This document shows, one piece after another, positions 33,232 through 44,134 of a stretch of DNA of 64,000 nucleotides; the stretch's first letter is position 1, and every line of letters starts with the position of its first letter. A program made the translations under genes and the position numbers. The DNA lies in NCBI GenBank assembly GCA_038277395.1, contig CM076192.1:13997494-14061493 (forward strand). Reading direction: 5' to 3'. The DNA comes from Dryocosmus kuriphilus. Taxonomy: Eukaryota > Arthropoda > Insecta > Hymenoptera > Cynipidae. The notes beneath the pieces are model-generated. The model was given only the letters and a program-made list of their open reading frames with translations, was not told where the DNA came from and did not search any database.

Positions 33232-33707
33232 TGTATATCAAGAGACCCGGTCGGGTCGAGAAGGCTAATGTAAAAAAGAGAGAAAAGCCTCGCCGACCGG
33301 GACTCTATACTCCAATTGGAGATTTTTCAAGGGATTCTAGCATACCGACATTACAGATTTCATTATTTCACTTATTTCCCGTCATCTAATCGCTTTCATT
33401 TCTTAATTCATTCAATCCTTGATTTTTTATCTATTCAATGAGCGTCGAATCGCTCCGATTGCTTTTGAAGTACTGAAAATATCGAAATTTATGTTTTATA
33501 TTTTTTTCTCGTGAATGAATTGTAATATAGCCACAGGCCTACAGCCAATTTAGATAAGCAACACGTATATATAGGGGGCATTAGGCCCACAACAGCAGTT
33601 CTAATTTTGTCTAGCTATTGTACGCACGTGTGAATAAAGACCAGTGATATCTCTTCAGAGATATCACGCCTTTTTAAAAAGTACCCAGAGTATTTTTCAG
33701 TGTAACA
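33232..33707 (+). repeat. Probable 5' LTR of Gypsy copy B
   Basis: This is the sequence upstream of a primer binding site, with a TATATATA box (33566-33573) and an AATAAA (33633-33638) about 60 bp later, the usual R-region arrangement. It ends CAGTGTAACA. Its 5' edge is set only by the break in the Helentron-like copy. An imperfect hairpin (GAGACCCGGTCGG with CCGACCGGGACTC) lies at 33241-33304. Confidence 0.65.
33566..33638 (+). promoter_or_regulatory. TATA box and polyadenylation signal in Gypsy B LTR
   Basis: TATATATA at 33566 and AATAAA at 33633. Spacing fits U3-R of an LTR retroelement. Confidence 0.6.
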
Positions 33708-33710
33708 TTT

Positions 33711-33728
33711 TGGCGATCCTGCCAGGAT
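33711..33728 (+). promoter_or_regulatory. Primer binding site of Gypsy B, tRNA-Arg-like
   Basis: TGGCGATCCTGCCAGGATCC, a few bases after the LTR, is complementary over about 17 bases to a tRNA 3' end of the insect tRNA-Arg(ACG) type as I recall it. Confidence 0.7.
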
Positions 33729-34613
33729 CCGTGTAGTGCTTCGAAAGAAAGTATTCTCCACGGAGAAAAATTAAAAACCTTTCTATTCACATAAGCAGCG
33801 GAGGCCTGGAAGACGATATAAAGAAAAGAAAATCCAGCGAAATAACTAGAAACGAACTCCGGACTGCACTACGGTCAGCCCGAAAACACTAGAGCCATAT
33901 TATTGCTATTGAAATTAGCGTCTGAATTAAGTAGGACCTATTCTACGTAGAATAGCAATAAGAAAGCTCAAGAAGACAAAACTGTACGAGGCCCGTAATC
34001 AGACGGAGGAGGCATCTGCCTAAGCAACAAGAGGAGGAGTTAGCCACACCCGCTCCAAAGGAAATCAGCAGTAGCAGCTTGGGGACACGTCACCAGCCGA
34101 ATTAGGAATCCGGACAACGAGCGAAACTCTACGGATCTTCAGCCAGTTGTCAAAAGGACGAAAATTCACTGTAAGTGCATGATAGAGTTTAAGTAGGTAC
34201 AAATCGTAAAAACAAATCGTAAAACAATACTTGATAAGTGTCAATCTCCTTTGCGGTCTGCGGAAGGCGACCGATGTAAAACCAAAGTTTGTTTCACATC
34301 GGGTGGAGTAGAATTTCAAGTATTGGGTGAGGCATACTTCGCGTGCTCGCAAGCCCTACCTCTCCTCAATAAAAACAAAAAACCTACATTGAAATCGTTC
34401 GTATTGTAGTAGAACGATACGAAGCATTTCTTTGTACTAAAGGACAGAGTCCAAACTACACTAATTTGTTACGCGGTAATTACACCCGACATATCTAAAA
34501 TAAGTACACGCACACAAATAGAGTAGGGCATTAATTTCCCATTTGACTTTACCAAACGCCACGCAACAAATAACTCTGACAGTGATTAGACTGAACCACA
34601 GTGCATCACAGAA

Positions 34614-34958
34614 ATGGACTCCCCCGCACAAACCCGCGCTTCAACGGAAGGAAGCCCGATCGATTTACTCAAGGCAATCGAGGAAATCAGGAATAGCATA
34701 AGCAAGTTAGTTATCAGTCAATCAACAGCAACGGAAAATATTTCTATATTATCCAAGGAAAATGAAAAAAGAATGGAAGAAGGAAAAGAAATATTATCGA
34801 GAATCGGAATAAAAAGTAACATTCTGACAGACACCGAAGAAATAAACGAAGGAAGGATAACAGAAGACCAAGAGTCTGAGGTAGAACATGCTAGGTTGAG
34901 ATGGAGAAGCAGATACGAACCCACTGCAAGGAACCAACAGTCATTAGAACCTCATCAA
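34614..34958 (+). pseudogene. gag: gag N terminus of Gypsy copy B, truncated
   Basis: The frame starts MDSPAQTRASTEGSP and includes EEIRNSISKLVISQSTATEN and ILSRIGIKSNILTDTEE, which match the copy A gag (EEIRNSISNLVISQSAATEN; ILARIGVERNIQTDTEA). The last gag residue is near His-Gln at 34958. The following codons up to 34988 belong to foreign sequence. Length is about 115 codons of an expected several hundred. Start chosen by agreement with copy A. Confidence 0.82.
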
Positions 34959-35816
34959 GCTGATCTGGCAATCGTAATTGCTTCCTGAAGAGTTCCCGGT
35001 TTTTCTATTTTAACCCGCAATACTAGACTCGATTTTTATCCCATAATAAAGTTTTCCCTGGCCATTTCCCTAGCAGACCTAAGCATATAGGTTGCAGCTT
35101 CTACTGAGTTATTTTCTTCAATTGCCTCGATAATATCTTTTAAAATATTGCTTATTTTATCCCCGTATTCGGAAACGCTTTCATTTGATTTCTGTGAAAC
35201 CGTCGCCAAGCTTGAATTCAGTTGGCCCAGATTTCGGTGCATTGTATATTTGTCTTTTAAAGCCTTGAGAAGTTCTTCTAAGGTAGTTACGTCCCTATCC
35301 AAAAGTGCGTCATAAGCGTTCCCTGATGAACCTGCCTACAGGAACATTTTTTCCATCAAATTCTCGCGGAATAAATTGTAATGCTTCTTTAAAAGTTATA
35401 GGGTGTTCAGGTTCTTGTGCTGGCAAGGAAAAAAGCTCGGATCCATTCATTCCCATCTCCCCTTGCAAACTGCCCGAAGTTCTTGCCCCCATGTACCCTA
35501 AATTACCCTGTGAAGATCCCGTTATATGATTATTTGGGTTTACGGTCCTAGACCCATTTGTGGAGTTCATTGCCCCCCGGGCTTGCTCTAAGCCATGAAT
35601 CTCATGCACAGAAGTCGACGTAGGTCGGGGTTCTACATGAGTTGTCGCATTTGTACTCAAGTAACTGTGATCGCTGTAAGTCGGTGGGGCAACCGAGACA
35701 TTATTGTCACTTTCATTTGTCGTGACATTCCCAATTACCTCTTCGTTTGGAAAATCAATTAATTGCTCCGATCCTGCTTCCCCAGTCACAGACAACATTA
35801 TATTTTGTTCGGCCAT
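34959..35816 (-). pseudogene. gag: gag fragment of Gypsy copy C
   Basis: The frame at 35310-35816 starts MAEQNIMLSVTGEAG and ends with a core-like FKEALQFIPREFDGKNVPVG. A frameshift near 35305 leads to 35036-35302 (LDRDVTTLEELLKALKDKYT by context, then EYGDKISNILKDIIEAIEEN). A TAA at 35036 interrupts, and the same frame continues to 34959 (LKSSLVLRVKIEKPGTLQEA). The alternating helices are typical of Gypsy capsid. It is truncated at the junction with Gypsy B. Confidence 0.75.
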
Positions 35817-36856
35817 TTTGAATTTATTAAATTAATTTCAAAATTCAAATATTTACATTTCGTATTCCCAAATTAATTTATATTTACTTTCATTGTCGAC
35901 TAATAGAGAGAGATTGGCAAAGTCCCCTGATACAAAATTCGTCTAGTGAACTGACTTACCCTTACGAAGTTCTTGACGAATGACTAGTTATTATAAATTT
36001 CACTTCGTTATCAATCACTCAATTACTATTCATATATTTTTCACTGTATTTATTATTATTATTTTTTTTAATCACTACACTTTTGCACTTAACTAGTCTC
36101 TTCGGTCAGAATATATTCCATCCTTGGTTGAACCTTGTTGTCCCTTCTTCTTTTATCGATCCTTGATTGGATCCTCGTCGTTCTTGCCTGCGATGATCCT
36201 GAGGAATTACTACCTGGTCTCACGAATCACCGTCTCCAAATCCCCGGTATTTTATGGGTAATACCGCTCGCCTCCAGGGTAAAAAACCAGGCAAAAACCT
36301 TGAGAGGGGGTATTTGGGGCTTTTCTCGCAATTCTGCAACCTTTGTTCGTTTTTTATTTAAATCCCCTAGTCCCGCAGGCTTTCTTCTTCTGGGTTACGT
36401 TTGATCTCCGCCCAGATTCCCACGTTGATATGCTGCTGGTCCAAAGATTCTCTCGTCCTTTTCCGCACCGCCGTAGCTTCCGCCCGTCCGAAGGTAAAGT
36501 CCCACGCCGCCGTCCGTCGGATAGTTGAGTCCCTCGTTGTTGATTCTTCTGCTCCCAAGTTTATCAATTTTTGATGATGACAAATAAATTTAATCCGTCA
36601 TCGAATTTTGATTTCGATCCTTCTCTGTCACCGGTAATTATTTTTCGAATTTTCACTTTTGCGCGTTGTGAATTGTCACTTTACTCGATTTCCACAGCTC
36701 GCGGATTGTTTTTCACCGAGTTATCAACTGTCACTTTATTTAGTTTTTAAATTAATCCCGAACTGATTCACTTTATTTAATTGTCACTTGCCACTTTCAG
36801 TTTTAAAAGTTTTTAAGCTCCGCATACCGATTTCCCGTTTAAGTTTTTCACGAAAA
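35817..36856 (-). other. Leader of Gypsy copy C, inner part
   Basis: AT-rich sequence upstream of the gag start, then a GC-richer part at 36120-36560 with small frames on both strands that I do not recognise. It is interrupted at 36857 by Helentron-like copy d and continues to the primer site at 37881. Confidence 0.55.
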
Positions 36857-37810
36857 TTTTTTTACATTCTCATCAGAGAAGGTATTAGATTTATGTAAAA
36901 TTTGACTTTCGCGGATTTCATAAAATCTCCACGTTTTGAGACCCCCTGAGTCATAAAAAAACGGTTTTTACGACCGTGTCTGTCTGTCCTCAAAAAAATG
37001 TACAAATTCTGTCTTAACCGTTTTTTGATAAAATGAACGGGTTTTGCTTTAATCAAGAAAACGCTATTAAAATTAAAAAACTATGGTTTTCCGCCAAAAT
37101 ATTCAAGATACAGGAAAATGGTAAAAAAAAAGTTGTTCAAGTCAAAAATATCTACCAATTTTGTTTTAACCATTTTTTCATAAAATGCACGGTTTTTGTT
37201 TTAGTCGATAAAACGTTATCAAAAATAAAAAATTTCAAATTTCCCGCCAAACTATGCAAGATACGCAAGAATAATAACAACCAAAGTTGTTCGTCTTAAA
37301 AAGATCTACAAATTTGCTCTGTATCATTTTTTGAGCAGATGCGTAGTTTTTTAGTTATTCGTGAAATATGTTATGAAATATAAGGAAAACCACTTTTCAG
37401 CAAAACTATGCAAGCAGAATTGTTCACCTTAGAAAGAGCTACAAAATTTATTTATAAGACTCATCGTTTTACTTTTAAGAATCGAAAACCTGTATTGTGA
37501 AAATTTGGAAAATCACAAAAAAACTTTACCAATCTACAATGTCTTTTAAAACAATGTAATTATCGAGCGCGAAGCGCGAGTTTCATGATGAGAATGTATT
37601 CCTTAAGGGCGATAGAGCCTCAAGTAAAATAGTTCCTTTTGGAATTTTTAATTTAAAGGTTTATACGATCCATAAACACCGAGCGCGTAGCGCGAGGTGA
37701 ATAATGTATCGACCGCGAAGCGCGAGTGCCAACAGACGCGCGCCCGAGGCGCGCTCATACTTCGCGCGATGAGAATGTGCCCGCGAAGCGGGCAGATTTA
37801 AAAAAAAAAA
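36857..37810 (+). mobile_element. Helentron-like element, copy d
   Basis: The 5' end is TTTTTTTACATTCTCATCAGAG and the 3' stem-loop GCCCGCGAAGCGGGC is at 37779-37793. The microsatellite is reduced to GTCTGTCTGTC (36979) and the block after it is deleted, so the copy is shorter (about 0.95 kb). It lies in the leader of Gypsy C. Confidence 0.65.
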
Positions 37811-37861
37811 TTAATTTCAATTATTCCCGGGTGCGATTCCAAACTCCCGACGAGTTAAGTG

Positions 37862-37881
37862 GAATCCCACTTCTGACACCA
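37862..37881 (-). promoter_or_regulatory. Primer binding site of Gypsy C, tRNA-Leu-like
   Basis: The minus strand reads TGGTGTCAGAAGTGGGATTC, a well-known type complementary to a tRNA-Leu 3' end. It fixes the orientation of copy C and the inner edge of its 5' LTR. Confidence 0.75.
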
Positions 37882-38520
37882 AAAAAAAATTTCTCTATAA
37901 CGGATGAGAATGTTTTTACCCACGAAATTCAAATTGGTCGCAGATGCTGGTCCGAAATTCCACCTCAGACTGAAGAGTCTTCTCGTCGAACTCGGAATTT
38001 GGGATTTAATACCAACGATGATCCTTAAAGTCCTTTAAATTCGTGAAATATTCTCTTTAAATGAAGCAAACGAAAAGGAATTTGAGTGGAATAACTTTAG
38101 ACAAAACTTAGAAGTGAAAATTAAACGAATTTATTTCGAAGTCCAAAGCAATTAATTCACGCAAATACTCTAAGTCCGTAGCCTCACAATTAATTTTATT
38201 CAAAACGACGGAGGCAAAGATTCCACGTCGGATGTGGATCGAAATCTGATCTCAAAAATCGAAGTTATGTGGGTGCTTCCGGACCGCGCAGCGGTCGTCG
38301 GATCTCTTGCGCAACCCTACTCTTACATACATTCATTATTCTAGCCAATGAAATCCTTAGCTTTTACACCATCCTAGGCAACTCCATGCTCTAACCCTAC
38401 TCATTGGAAAAATCCCATTAAACACGTTTTATTGGATTTAGAGCAAAATCTCATTTCACGCCTCAATATCGAAACGCGCCAGTAAATAAGAGTTGTAAAA
38501 ATGAACGACTTAACTGTCTA
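37882..38520 (-). repeat. Probable 5' LTR of Gypsy copy C
   Basis: This is the sequence upstream (minus strand) of the primer site. It contains AATAAAAT on the minus strand near 38193-38200. The outer edge cannot be set because the second LTR is absent. 38520 is a guess. Confidence 0.4.
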
Positions 38521-39060
38521 GTAAAATGTGTCAAGAAAAATATTAAAAACAAAATTTATAACTTTGGTTGCTCTAAATAATGACAAAGTCCTCATTATTT
38601 CCATTCATACACAGGATCACAAATACCCTTATTCAAAATAGTTTCCAACGCTGAAAAGTAATTAAGGAAATTAATTCTATGAGTACAAAAATCATAAAAG
38701 TTAATCGAATACCTTTCAAAATCCTGAGTTCCCAGAGTCAGTTCTTTATAATCGCTCTTTTTTTGGAAGTCAATTTAGAAAATACCCAAATTAACACAAT
38801 ATTCGTTTGTTCGTCTTATTTCGTCAGTTCACATCATAATTACATTTACCAATCTCTCAGATTCGTTTTAACAAGTTTTACTTTAACTTGGCCTTAAAAT
38901 TCCTTCTATAGGTTCGTCATTTTCCCTTTTTAGTTTTTATCTTCAACCCTGATGTCAATGCCTGGGTATTGGCACAAGGGTTGAAATTCCCACTAAACTC
39001 TTAACGTCCAGAAGGTGCTGCCTCTGCTGGGACGAATTCTAACCAATCTGTGCTAGATTG
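38521..39060. other. Unassigned AT-rich DNA
   Basis: Might include the rest of the Gypsy C LTR. No gene was seen. Confidence 0.4.
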
Positions 39061-39240
39061 TCACATAGTAGAAACTTGTACCGTACAGGGAAGATAGGAA
39101 TAGAGGCAACAATGCAGCAGAAAACTTGAGGTACAGCAAGGGGAGCGAGACGACGGGGGAAGGTTTAGTTTTGGGACCAGATACGTGATGGCGCTGTTTT
39201 TTTATCACAGCACCTCACGGATAGAGAAAGCATGTTTCAT
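39061..39240 (+). repeat. Inverted duplication, first arm
   Basis: The reverse complement resembles 42885-43050. Shared blocks are CAGCGCCATCACGTA, CTGGTCCCA.AACTAAACCT and GCCTCTATTCCTATCTTCCC. A short piece (GTAGAAACTTGTACC) also occurs at 60971-60985 beside the satellite element. Confidence 0.7.
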
Positions 39241-40075
39241 AGGATAAGTGGGATAGGTCAGGAGAGGGTGCGTGTACACTATATGAGTTTTAACACGAAA
39301 GTGCATCGGTAAACTGGTCGCCTAGAAAGAAAATTGAAACTCTTTATACCTATATGTAGTCCTGAATTTCACGAAATATATTTCGGCTATTTACTTTCTT
39401 CACTTTCTTCCGATATCGACTTAGGTTGGAATACACACCGATAGACGCTTTTCACTTGAAACTTTTACCAAAAATTATTACTTTTTAAGAATTATAACTA
39501 TTAATTTAATTTGTATGGGTTTAATCATTGTTGTAAAAGATTTGTAAATGTTAATAACTGCTTATTTTCATTGAAAAATGTGAGAATTATATTTCGTATA
39601 ACACAATATTCATTATTTTTACAATATTAGAGAATATATTTTCATATAATTTTCTATTCAATCTTAAATATATAATATGATAATGTCCTATACATACAAT
39701 CTGCGCAGAATTCTCCTTCTGCGTAATTTTTTTTTAGAATTACAATAAAATATATTTTTATGCATTACATTATTAGCTTTTATACAGTTATACTTATTTG
39801 AAACTGAATTTGAAACTGAAGCTCCAATTTCAGAGTATCGGTAAAACTGTTTTTATGCTATACTAAACTTAAAAAATGAGAAATGTGATTGTAATACAAT
39901 ATTGAAATCGTTCAAAAGATTGTCCATCTGACACTTTTCTAATTTAAACCTTTTTTTACATATCATAAACATTGAAGAAAAATGCTAGTATTAGGAAAAC
40001 CAATGTACATTAAAATGTATCAATTGTCCGAGGTGCTAATCTGACAAACTCTGGTGTACACCTGTTTAAGAATTG
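39241..40075. other. AT-rich, nothing recognised
   Basis: No gene or defined repeat. Confidence 0.5.
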
Positions 40076-40360
40076 TTTTGAATTCTCTGAATTATTTTTA
40101 ATTCTCTTGAATTCACTTTCAGTTCCTACAATTCTTTGAATTTCTTGAATTCTTTAAATTCCTGAAATTTTTGAATTCAGAGAATGCATTTTAATTCCTT
40201 GAACTCTTTTTAATTTCTTGAATTATTTGTAATTCCCTTACCTACTTGTTTTGAATTTCTTGCATGTATTCTTTTGAATTCCTCGAATTATTTGGAATTT
40301 CTTGCACTATTTTTAATTCCTTGCATTATTTTGAATTCCTTGCATTATTTTGCTACCTTG
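40076..40360. repeat. Degenerate AATTCCTTGAATT simple repeat
   Basis: Many imperfect copies of TTGAATTCCTTGAATTATTT and variants, with 12-27-bp spacing. Ends at TTTTGCTACC. Confidence 0.8.
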
Positions 40361-40957
40361 CTACCCTCACCGAGTATCAATAAACTCAGGTAAAGCCAAG
40401 GGTACAGCTTACCAAAAAGATTATAAGTCGAGACTAGTCTTTGGAAATAAAGATCTACAATCTGAACACTCAAGTCCATAAACTCAAAAGCCGCAAAGAA
40501 ATTCGTACACATAGGCTACACGGCACAGCAGGCTTCATAATTTTAGTATTCGTTTGAAATTATGAAATTTTTTTGTTTTATTTCATATAACTATTCGATT
40601 TCAAGATAAATTATAACTAAAATGTCTATGCGTTTTTTAAGAACCATTATTTAAAATAACTCCTGCAAAGAATATTATCAATTAGTATTGTTGCTAAGAA
40701 ATATTTGAAATTAAGATTATCATCAAATTTACCAGAAATAATTTTGTTTTCCTACATGAACTTCGAAACAAGTAAAAATTTTTGTAATTTAAAAAAAATT
40801 TTTACCAAGAGAGTGTTTGCAAATAAAAAGATACCACTAAAAACATATATAATGCAAAAACTTGGCCAAGTATAACTTGATTTGTACAATTAAATGAATT
40901 TCTAAAATCAAAATTGTTTAGTCAGTTAGAAACTTTTCTAATTAATAAAAAACTTAG
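40361..40957. other. Unassigned
   Basis: A less AT-rich stretch (40370-40530) of unknown origin, then AT-rich DNA. Confidence 0.4.
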
Positions 40958-42087
40958 AAAAAATCTGCCCGCTTAGCGGGCAGATTCTCATCGCGCGAGG
41001 TATGAGCGTGCCTAGGGCCCGCGTCTGTCGGAACTCGCTCTTCGCGCTCGTTGCGTTATATACCCCTACATTTGTGCGTATTGAGTTTTTAAATTAAGGA
41101 TCAAACATTGGCCAATATAATTAGGTAATTATAAATTTTTTGTTAAAGCCCTTTCTACTTTTGACGGGAAATTAAATTCATGATTTTTAATAACATTTTT
41201 CACAATTAAAACAAAAACTATATGTGTTACAAAAAAATTAGAAAGCTAAGGCGCGCGATCTGCTGGTCGCTGCGCTTCGCGCTCGTATGTTTGGTCCTCG
41301 TACATTGTGCTCGGTTTTCGTTATTTGGGTCTTAAACTTTCAAATACCTACTTTTAATAAAATTATTGAACTTGAATTTTATTAATAATTACGAAAGAAA
41401 TTATTTTACTTAGAGCTCTATCGACCTTAAGGAATACATTCTCATTATGACACTTGCGCTTCGCGCTCGACAGTTAATTTTTTTAAATCCATTGTAAATA
41501 GATTTCGATTCTTAAAAGTAAAGCGATGAGTCTTATAAATAGATTTTTTAGCTTTTTCCAAGGTGAACAATTCTGCTCCTTAATACTTTCTCATATCTTG
41601 CATAGTTTTGCCGAAAAGTGATTTTCTTTATATTTATTAATATATTTTACGAATAACTCAAAAACTATGTGTCTCTACAAGAAAATGATAGAAAGCTTTG
41701 TAGATCTTTTTGAAGTAAACAACATTGTTTCTCATCATTTTTTTCGTATCTTGAATAGTTTGGCGGGAAATTGGAATTTTGAAGTTTTAATAACGTTTTC
41801 TCGAGTAAAACCAAAAGCGTGCATTATATAAAAAAATAGTTGAAACAAAATTTGTAGATCTTTTTGAATTGAAAAACTTTGTTTATTATCGTTTTCTTGT
41901 ATCTTAAATATTTTGGCGGAAAACCACCGTTTCTTATTTTTAATAAAGTTTTCTCGATTAAAACAAAAACCGTGCATTTTATCAAAAAACGGTTAAGACA
42001 AAATTTGTAGATTTTTTTGAGATGAACAATTTTACTCCATATATTTTTTTATATCTCGCATAGTTTAGCCGGAAAATGGATTTTTTT
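40958..42087 (-). mobile_element. Helentron-like element, copy e, composite and truncated
   Basis: The stem-loop end GCCCGCTTAGCGGGC is at 40968-40982 (one loop change). At about 41250 a second hairpin-end segment (GGCGCGCGATCTGCTGGTCG) starts, so two copies are joined. Internal units continue to 42087. The microsatellite and 5' end are missing. Confidence 0.6.
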
Positions 42088-43187
42088 GAAGACCTTAAAG
42101 TTCAAGTGAAACAAGTGTCCATAGCATAGCTTACACAAATATGTGATTGTTATTAATTAAATGTCGTTTTATTAGTCGCAAAAGCGAGAAATGCTGTGCG
42201 AACCGCAAACGAGTATCAGAGACTTCAAAAAGACACGGTAAAAAACAGCGCAACTTCGAGCGTGGATTGGCGGGCGAAAATTCAACCAATCGTGATGATT
42301 TTTTTTTTCAAAATACTGGAACTTTATTTTACTTTAAATAGTAAAATATCGATGGGGGTTCTTAGATACACTGGAAACGAGCTACGCGCAGAGAAAGTGG
42401 GCGAAAGGATTTTTTGAAAAGTTCTTCCAACTTTGGACGATAACTTTTTTCCAGTGCATCGGAGAGTTAAGTTTCATAGAAACTTAATCAAAGAGTAAAC
42501 TCTAATGAGTACAGCGGTCTCGGTTTAATCCCTATAGGATGATTATAACGCGAGATATGAGTGATTGAAAACAAAAAAACTAATCCAAGATTGCGGCGAA
42601 AGGGTTCATTTTGGCAGTGCGAAAATCTAGGGTTAAGGTCTCCATCGAAACCCCTTTCGAACGAGCCACAAAGAAAAAAATTCACCCGAAATTGTTGGGT
42701 CCCACCTATAACGAGACCTATAAGATTTTCCTAAATGCACTGGACACCCGTAGAAGAAAATGTTTTCTTTCCTCCTTACTCTTCTCCGCACTCTTCTCTG
42801 CAATAGTCTGGTCATCTGTCCACATCTGTCAGACTCACGTACTCACGCAACACTCTTGGCCTATGCAGAGAACCTGTTCCACCTATACTATTAAACGTGA
42901 CTTCTATCTGTGAGGCGCTGGATCCACGAACAGCGCCATCACGTAGCTGGTCCCACAACTAAACCTCACCCCCGACGTCTCGGTCCCCGCGACCGTGGTC
43001 TGAGCTTCGTGGACATTGTCGCCTCTATTCCTATCTTCCCTCTACGCTTGTACCATGGCATCGGTCGCATCGGTCATCTCCCACTTCAGCTCTGATATTA
43101 CCCAGATAGCCAGAGTTGTAGTTCAACTAGTTGATGATAAAATTTTTTCGTCAACTTCAGAATTTACAACTGTTACCGTCAAGTTTC
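42088..43187. other. Unassigned, with second arm of inverted duplication
   Basis: Contains frames of 60-100 codons (for example 42611-42913) that I do not recognise. 42885-43050 is the inverted partner of 39061-39240. 43050-43090 (TTGTACCATGGCATCGGTC) recurs directly at 60979-61012 beyond the satellite element. Confidence 0.5.
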
Positions 43188-43190
43188 TAA

Positions 43191-43653
43191 TAGACCGGGA
43201 GGTAGTGACAGATAACGTTCTCCCATTTTACCACGCATGCCTTTTTAAGGGTTGATAATTAACCCTAATATATGAAAGATAAAAGAGTTATTCGCCCCTC
43301 CACGCGTGCACGTCATATGGAAAAATAGCTTTTCTTTTTGTGAAGAATTTTAGTGTTTTTCCGTGATATTACGTTGCCTGCCTTTGTAACATAAGGTAGT
43401 TCAAACAAATTGAAGCTACAATAATATTGATGGCATGCAATTCGCAGCGACCGAAAGGGCTCAAAGGGTTACGTAAAAATGAGAAAAAAAAAACAGGACG
43501 TTTCCGTGTTTTCAAATTGCATGCCGATGTGAAAAAGTAAAGTTTTAATCACAAAAAGACTTTGCGAAAATTGGCATGCGCCCCACGTATGACTAAGGGT
43601 GGAAAATGTTGGGAAAACTGTGAAAATTCACACAGATTTTCCGTGACTTGAAA
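43191..43653 (+). repeat. Left terminal inverted repeat
   Basis: Matches the reverse complement of 60515-60930. The left copy has about 50 bp more between two GCATGC sites (43519-43570). The sequence includes TTTTTCCGTGATATTACG and GGCATGCAATTCGCAGCG. Confidence 0.9.
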
Positions 43654-44020
43654 CTGCATGCCATTTGAACAATAATTAATTTGTATAATTTATTGACGTT
43701 AGGAAATTTGGCATGCACAGGAAGTTGATGCAAAATAGTGGCATGCATGATGAAAATTGCAAAAGAAAATGTTAAGATTTCCGTGACTTTATTTTGCATG
43801 CCGTTTAATATTTCATTTAAAAAAATTATTTTAAGTGAATAAAAAAAATGGCATGCATGTGGCACCAGCCTGACATAAGAAAATTGTGAAATAATGAAAT
43901 AAACATAAGTTTTCCAACTATAACAAAAAAAGGGAAATTTCCGTGATTTTTTCTTGCATGCCTTTGTTTATTATGTTAGTAAATATTATTCTAAGCTTGA
44001 ATAAAAATTGGCATGCATGT
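43228..44020 (-). repeat. Diverged subterminal repeats with about 140-bp spacing
   Basis: TTTCCGTG followed about 10 bases later by TTGCATGCC recurs at 43358 (diverged), 43501, 43638, 43778 and 43938: spacings 143, 137, 140 and 160. A second motif like AAAAWTGGCATGCATG occurs near 43427, 43567, 43702, 43733, 43843 and 44003. Both motifs, in reverse complement, are the two GCATGC sites of the satellite monomer. Confidence 0.85.
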
Positions 44021-44134
44021 TTCTTCATCAAAATTAGTGAAATAAACAAAAAATAATTAGATTTTACAATTTTATTACTTTTTTCGAAACTTTTTAAAGA
44101 ACATGTTTTTAAAAAATTATTCGTAACTTCTCCT

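Larger units (their letters stand above)
33711..34958 (+). mobile_element. Gypsy copy B, 5' fragment (primer site, leader, gag start)
   Basis: Leader and gag N terminus align with Gypsy copy A but on the plus strand. The leader has a donor-like CACT|GTAAGT at 34171. The copy stops at 34958 inside gag, where an opposite-strand gag of another Gypsy begins. Confidence 0.8.

Noticed and set aside
42611..43255. Plus-strand frames of 79-100 codons left of the satellite element
   Set aside because: They span the inverted duplication and the TIR edge, so cannot be one conserved gene; no homology seen.
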